From positions 1 to 8,555 of the forward strand of contig CALNAU010000069.1 in NCBI GenBank assembly GCA_937874275.1: DNA of 8,555 bases, written 5' to 3'. How positions within the stretch are numbered: the stretch's first letter is position 1; every line of letters begins with the position of its first letter. Of this stretch, positions 6,105 to 8,555 are shown piece by piece. The DNA comes from an uncultured Clostridia bacterium. Lineage in GTDB: Bacteria > Bacillota > Clostridia > Christensenellales > Aristaeellaceae. The notes beneath the pieces are model-generated. The model had not been told where the DNA came from, made no database searches, and was given only the letters and a program-made list of their open reading frames with translations. The translations under genes and the position numbers were made by a program.

Positions 6105-7484
6105 ATGGATCTGAGCATGTATCCCGCGGAGCCATTCCGCATCAAATCGGTGGAAACCATCAAAATGAACACCCGCGAGGAGCGGCAGGAGGTCATCCGC
6201 AAGGCGGGCTTCAACACCTTCCTCATCGACAGCGAGGATGTGTACATCGACCTGCTGACGGACTCCGGCACCAACGCCATGAGCGACCGCCAGTGGGCGG
6301 GCATGATGCTGGGCGACGAGGCCTATGCCGGCAGCCGCAACTTCCACCACCTGGAAAAAACCGTGCAGGAGCTATTCGGCTTCAAACACGTGGTACCCAC
6401 CCACCAGGGCCGCGGGGCGGAGAACATCCTCAGCCGCATCGCCATCAAGCCCGGTCAGTACGTGCCCGGCAACATGTACTTCACCACCACCCGCTACCAT
6501 CAGGAGTCAAACGGCGGCATCTTCCACGACATCATCATCGATGAGGCCCACGACGCCTCCATCGACCTGCCGTTCAAGGGCAACATCGACCTGAACAAGC
6601 TGAAAGCCCTGGTGGACAAGGTGGGTGCCGAGCAGATCGCCTACGTGTGCGTGGCCATCACCGTCAACCTGGCCGGCGGCCAGCCCGTCAGCATCGCCAA
6701 CCTGCGCGAAGTGTACAAATATTGTCAGTCCAAGGGTATCAAGGTATTCATGGACGCCACCCGCTGCGTGGAAAACGCCTACTTCATCAAGGAGCGGGAG
6801 CCCGAGTTCAAGGACGCCAGCATCCGCGACATCGTGCGCGAAGAGTTCAGCTACTCCGACGGCTGTACCATGAGCGGCAAGAAGGACTGCATCACCAACA
6901 TCGGCGGCTTCCTGTGCGTCAATGATGAGGAGCTGTTCACCGCCGCCAAGGAGTTGGTGGTTGTGTTTGAAGGCATGCCCAGCTACGGCGGCATGGCCGG
7001 CCGCGATATGGAGGCCATGGCCATCGGCCTGAAGGAAGCCATGCAGGAGGAGTACATCGAGCACCGCATCAGGCAGGTGCGCTACCTGGGCGAGCGCCTG
7101 ATGGAAGCCGGCGTACCTATCGTGGAGCCTGTTGGCGGCCACGCGGTGTTCCTGGACGCACGGCGCTTCTGCCCGCACCTGACGCAGAGCCAGTTCCCCG
7201 CCCAGGCGCTGGCGGCTGCCATCTATGTGGAGGGCGGCGTGCGCAGCATGGAGCGCGGCATCATCTCCGCCGGCCGCGACAAGCAGACTGGCCACGACCA
7301 CGCGCCCAAGCTGGAAACCGTGCGCCTGACCATCCCGCGGCGCGTGTACACCTACACCCACATGGATTATGTGGCCCGTACCGTCATCCAGCTCTTCCGC
7401 CACAAGGAGGACATCAAGGGCCTCAAGTGGGCGTACGAGCCCAAGCAGCTGCGCTTCTTCACCGGACGGTTTGAGCAGCTGTAA
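6105..7484 (+). CDS. tpl: Tyrosine phenol-lyase (beta-tyrosinase, EC 4.1.99.2)
   Basis: Pyridoxal-phosphate enzyme that splits L-tyrosine into phenol, pyruvate and ammonia, reversibly. The 459-aa protein aligns from memory along its whole length with Citrobacter freundii tyrosine phenol-lyase, offset by three residues at the N-terminus: YPAEPFRIKSVET near the start, TPTHQGRGAEN-like PTHQGRGAEN at 98-107, MYFTTTRYHQE at 124-134 and YEPKQLRFFT at 444-453. The PLP-binding lysine is K260 (in CTMSGKKDC), with Y74, T127, D217, R220 and R407 at the positions of Y71, T124, D214, R217 and R404. R384 and M382 in SMERG match R381 and M379, which distinguish this enzyme from tryptophanase. It should therefore be active on tyrosine. 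The gene stands alone between its own promoter and terminator. No tyrosine transporter or recognisable regulator lies beside it. Confidence 0.96.
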   Translation: MDLSMYPAEPFRIKSVETIKMNTREERQEVIRKAGFNTFLIDSEDVYIDLLTDSGTNAMSDRQWAGMMLGDEAYAGSRNFHHLEKTVQELFGFKHVVPTHQGRGAENILSRIAIKPGQYVPGNMYFTTTRYHQESNGGIFHDIIIDEAHDASIDLPFKGNIDLNKLKALVDKVGAEQIAYVCVAITVNLAGGQPVSIANLREVYKYCQSKGIKVFMDATRCVENAYFIKEREPEFKDASIRDIVREEFSYSDGCTMSGKKDCITNIGGFLCVNDEELFTAAKELVVVFEGMPSYGGMAGRDMEAMAIGLKEAMQEEYIEHRIRQVRYLGERLMEAGVPIVEPVGGHAVFLDARRFCPHLTQSQFPAQALAAAIYVEGGVRSMERGIISAGRDKQTGHDHAPKLETVRLTIPRRVYTYTHMDYVARTVIQLFRHKEDIKGLKWAYEPKQLRFFTGRFEQL

Positions 7485-7501
7485 TCCATCATAGCAACCA
7501 C

Positions 7502-7532
7502 AAGGGAGCCCGCCGTCACGGCGGGCTCCCTT
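7502..7532 (+). terminator. Strong hairpin terminator after tpl
   Basis: AAGGGAGCCCGCCG (7502-7515) and its exact complement (7519-7532) form a 14-bp stem with a TCA loop, starting 17 bases after the tpl stop. The following bases (CATAATCTTGC) are only moderately T-rich. The site lies between convergent genes and may also stop transcription of the surface-protein gene on the other strand. Confidence 0.75.
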
Positions 7533-7618
7533 CATAATCTTGCATTCATCCGTGCACTGTCCCTGACCGTTGGCGCGGCTTTGGGCGGATGGAGGCGCAC
7601 AAAAGTGCCGTTGGATGC

Positions 7619-8555
7619 TTAACTCGCTCGGCCGCGCCTACGATGGAGGACATAGGCGCCGGCCAACAACAGCATAGACAGAGTTAGGAGCGTCAGGACG
7701 TGGTAGATATTGTCCCCCGTGCCGGGCATGGCCCGCTGGTTGGTGAATGTCATGGTGCCGGCGTAGGGGATACCATCACGCTCCACCGCCACATTGGCCT
7801 GCAGTTTGCCATCAACGGCTTTGGTGGTGACGCTGACGGTATACACTGTCTTGTCATATGTCACATCGGCATCGGCGCCCGGCACCTCCTGGATGGTGTA
7901 GCGGTAGTTGTTTACAGGCTTGCTGAATGTGCGCTCGGGGAAGGAAACCGTGCCATCCGCTGAGTTGCTCGCGGTGGCGATTATTTTGCCCTGCCCGTCC
8001 TTCAAATGGAAAGTAAACTCGCCGCCCTGTAGGCTGCCGTTTTTCAGCACTTTGCGCACCGACAGGGGCACCTTCAGCGTCGGATAGGTAACAACCACCG
8101 ATTTTTCCTCAGGGTCATTGGGTATTTGCTGTGTGGTGGCGGCGTCTGAGGCAACATGCACCCGGTATTCGGTGGTGTTCAGTACATACCCCGAAGGCGC
8201 CGTCACCTCTTTGATGATGTATTCCCCGGGAATCAATTTTTCGGACAAGGCCTCCCCTGCGTCGGTGGTGGTCATGGTAAAGGTGGTGTGATCGGCAACC
8301 CTCGTTACCCGGAAGACAGCGCCGGGCAATTTGATCTGATGGTTCCCGGCATCCACCTTCACAATCCCCAACCGGCTGAGCAGGCTGCCCGAGCCTTCGC
8401 CGCCGGAGCCGCTCAGCGAGTAATTCACGCTTTTTGTCGCCTTCACCTCAGTGGAGTCGATGGATGCCTCATTCTTCAGCGTGGCGCCGGGGCGATAGGT
8501 AGAGCGGTAGGTCAGTCGGTACTGTTTTGTGCCAATGTCGCCCTTGGTATAGGTA
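7619..8555 (-). CDS. Cell-wall-anchored pilin/adhesin with SpaA and Spy0128/FctA domains, 5' end missing
   Basis: C-terminal 311 residues of a secreted, sortase-anchored surface protein. The frame stays open to the window edge, so the GTG at 8446 is an internal valine, not a start. Counting from that valine as residue 1, about 25-112 form a SpaA-type prealbumin-like domain with likely isopeptide residues K30, E80 (EYIIKEVTAPSGY) and N110. About 124-237 form a Spy0128/FctA pilin domain with likely residues K132, E187 (YTIQEV) and N236 (FTNQ). The sorting signal is MPGTGD at 240-245, then a hydrophobic membrane span (about 247-267) and a basic tail HRRRGR. The usual leucine of LPXTG is methionine here. 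A YPTLK segment (121-125) between the domains resembles a pilin YPK motif but is not exact. The visible upstream part (TYRPGATLKNEASI) looks like another adhesin beta-fold. Likely a pilus subunit or adhesin. No sortase gene is in the window. Confidence 0.9.
   Translation of the reverse strand, partial: TYTKGDIGTKQYRLTYRSTYRPGATLKNEASIDSTEVKATKSVNYSLSGSGGEGSGSLLSRLGIVKVDAGNHQIKLPGAVFRVTRVADHTTFTMTTTDAGEALSEKLIPGEYIIKEVTAPSGYVLNTTEYRVHVASDAATTQQIPNDPEEKSVVVTYPTLKVPLSVRKVLKNGSLQGGEFTFHLKDGQGKIIATASNSADGTVSFPERTFSKPVNNYRYTIQEVPGADADVTYDKTVYTVSVTTKAVDGKLQANVAVERDGIPYAGTMTFTNQRAMPGTGDNIYHVLTLLTLSMLLLAGAYVLHRRRGRAS

Noticed and set aside
5600..6544. 314-codon plus-strand frame spanning csbD-like gene, its upstream region and the tpl start
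   Set aside because: It crosses two well-supported genes with good ribosome sites, and the translation changes character along its length with no domain.
6105..7484. Tryptophanase annotation for the lyase
   Set aside because: SMERG (R384, M382) and the overall match follow tyrosine phenol-lyase; tryptophanase has a different sequence at this site.
6507..7535. 342-codon open frame antisense to tpl
   Set aside because: Same antisense GC artefact; the composition is typical of a shadow frame and tpl is certain.
7619..8446. Surface protein starting at the GTG at 8446
   Set aside because: The frame continues without a stop to the window edge, no signal peptide follows the GTG, and upstream residues look like another adhesin fold.

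Overview
The window looks like a chromosome segment from a GC-rich anaerobic Gram-positive bacterium, most likely a gut-type clostridial lineage. This rests on strong AGGAGG-type ribosome binding sites, a sortase-type wall-anchored surface protein with SpaA and Spy0128/FctA pilin folds, a CsbD-like stress protein, TypA, and a tyrosine phenol-lyase. Genus cannot be fixed from the sequence. No rRNA, tRNA, CRISPR array, transposase or integrase is visible.

Layout. Positions 51-3178 (minus strand) hold a two-gene unit: a 671-aa AAA+ ATPase of the CbbX/SpoVK type with a long unrecognised N-terminal half, followed by a WYL-domain transcriptional regulator. A 328-bp divergent intergenic region (3179-3506) carries an inverted repeat close to the ATPase gene and a textbook-perfect vegetative promoter (TTGACA-17-TATAAT) facing typA. 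The typA leader is about 180 nt and can form a hairpin. typA (3507-5342, plus strand) encodes the ribosome-associated GTPase TypA/BipA. Behind it, 5343-5640 is a hairpin-rich non-coding stretch with two near-identical GC palindromes. A small CsbD-like gene (5641-5880, minus) is divergent from tpl (6105-7484, plus), which encodes tyrosine phenol-lyase with its known catalytic residues present. A 14-bp stem terminator follows tpl. The right edge (7619-8555, minus) is the 3' part of a large cell-wall-anchored pilin/adhesin whose start lies outside the window.

How they work together. typA, csbD, tpl and the surface protein look like independent single-gene units. The ATPase and the WYL regulator are the only obvious operon, and they are visibly less GC-rich than typA and tpl. 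This pair is the best candidate for a poorly described accessory system: a ring-forming remodelling ATPase with a putative ligand-sensing regulator. Its substrate and trigger cannot be read from the sequence.
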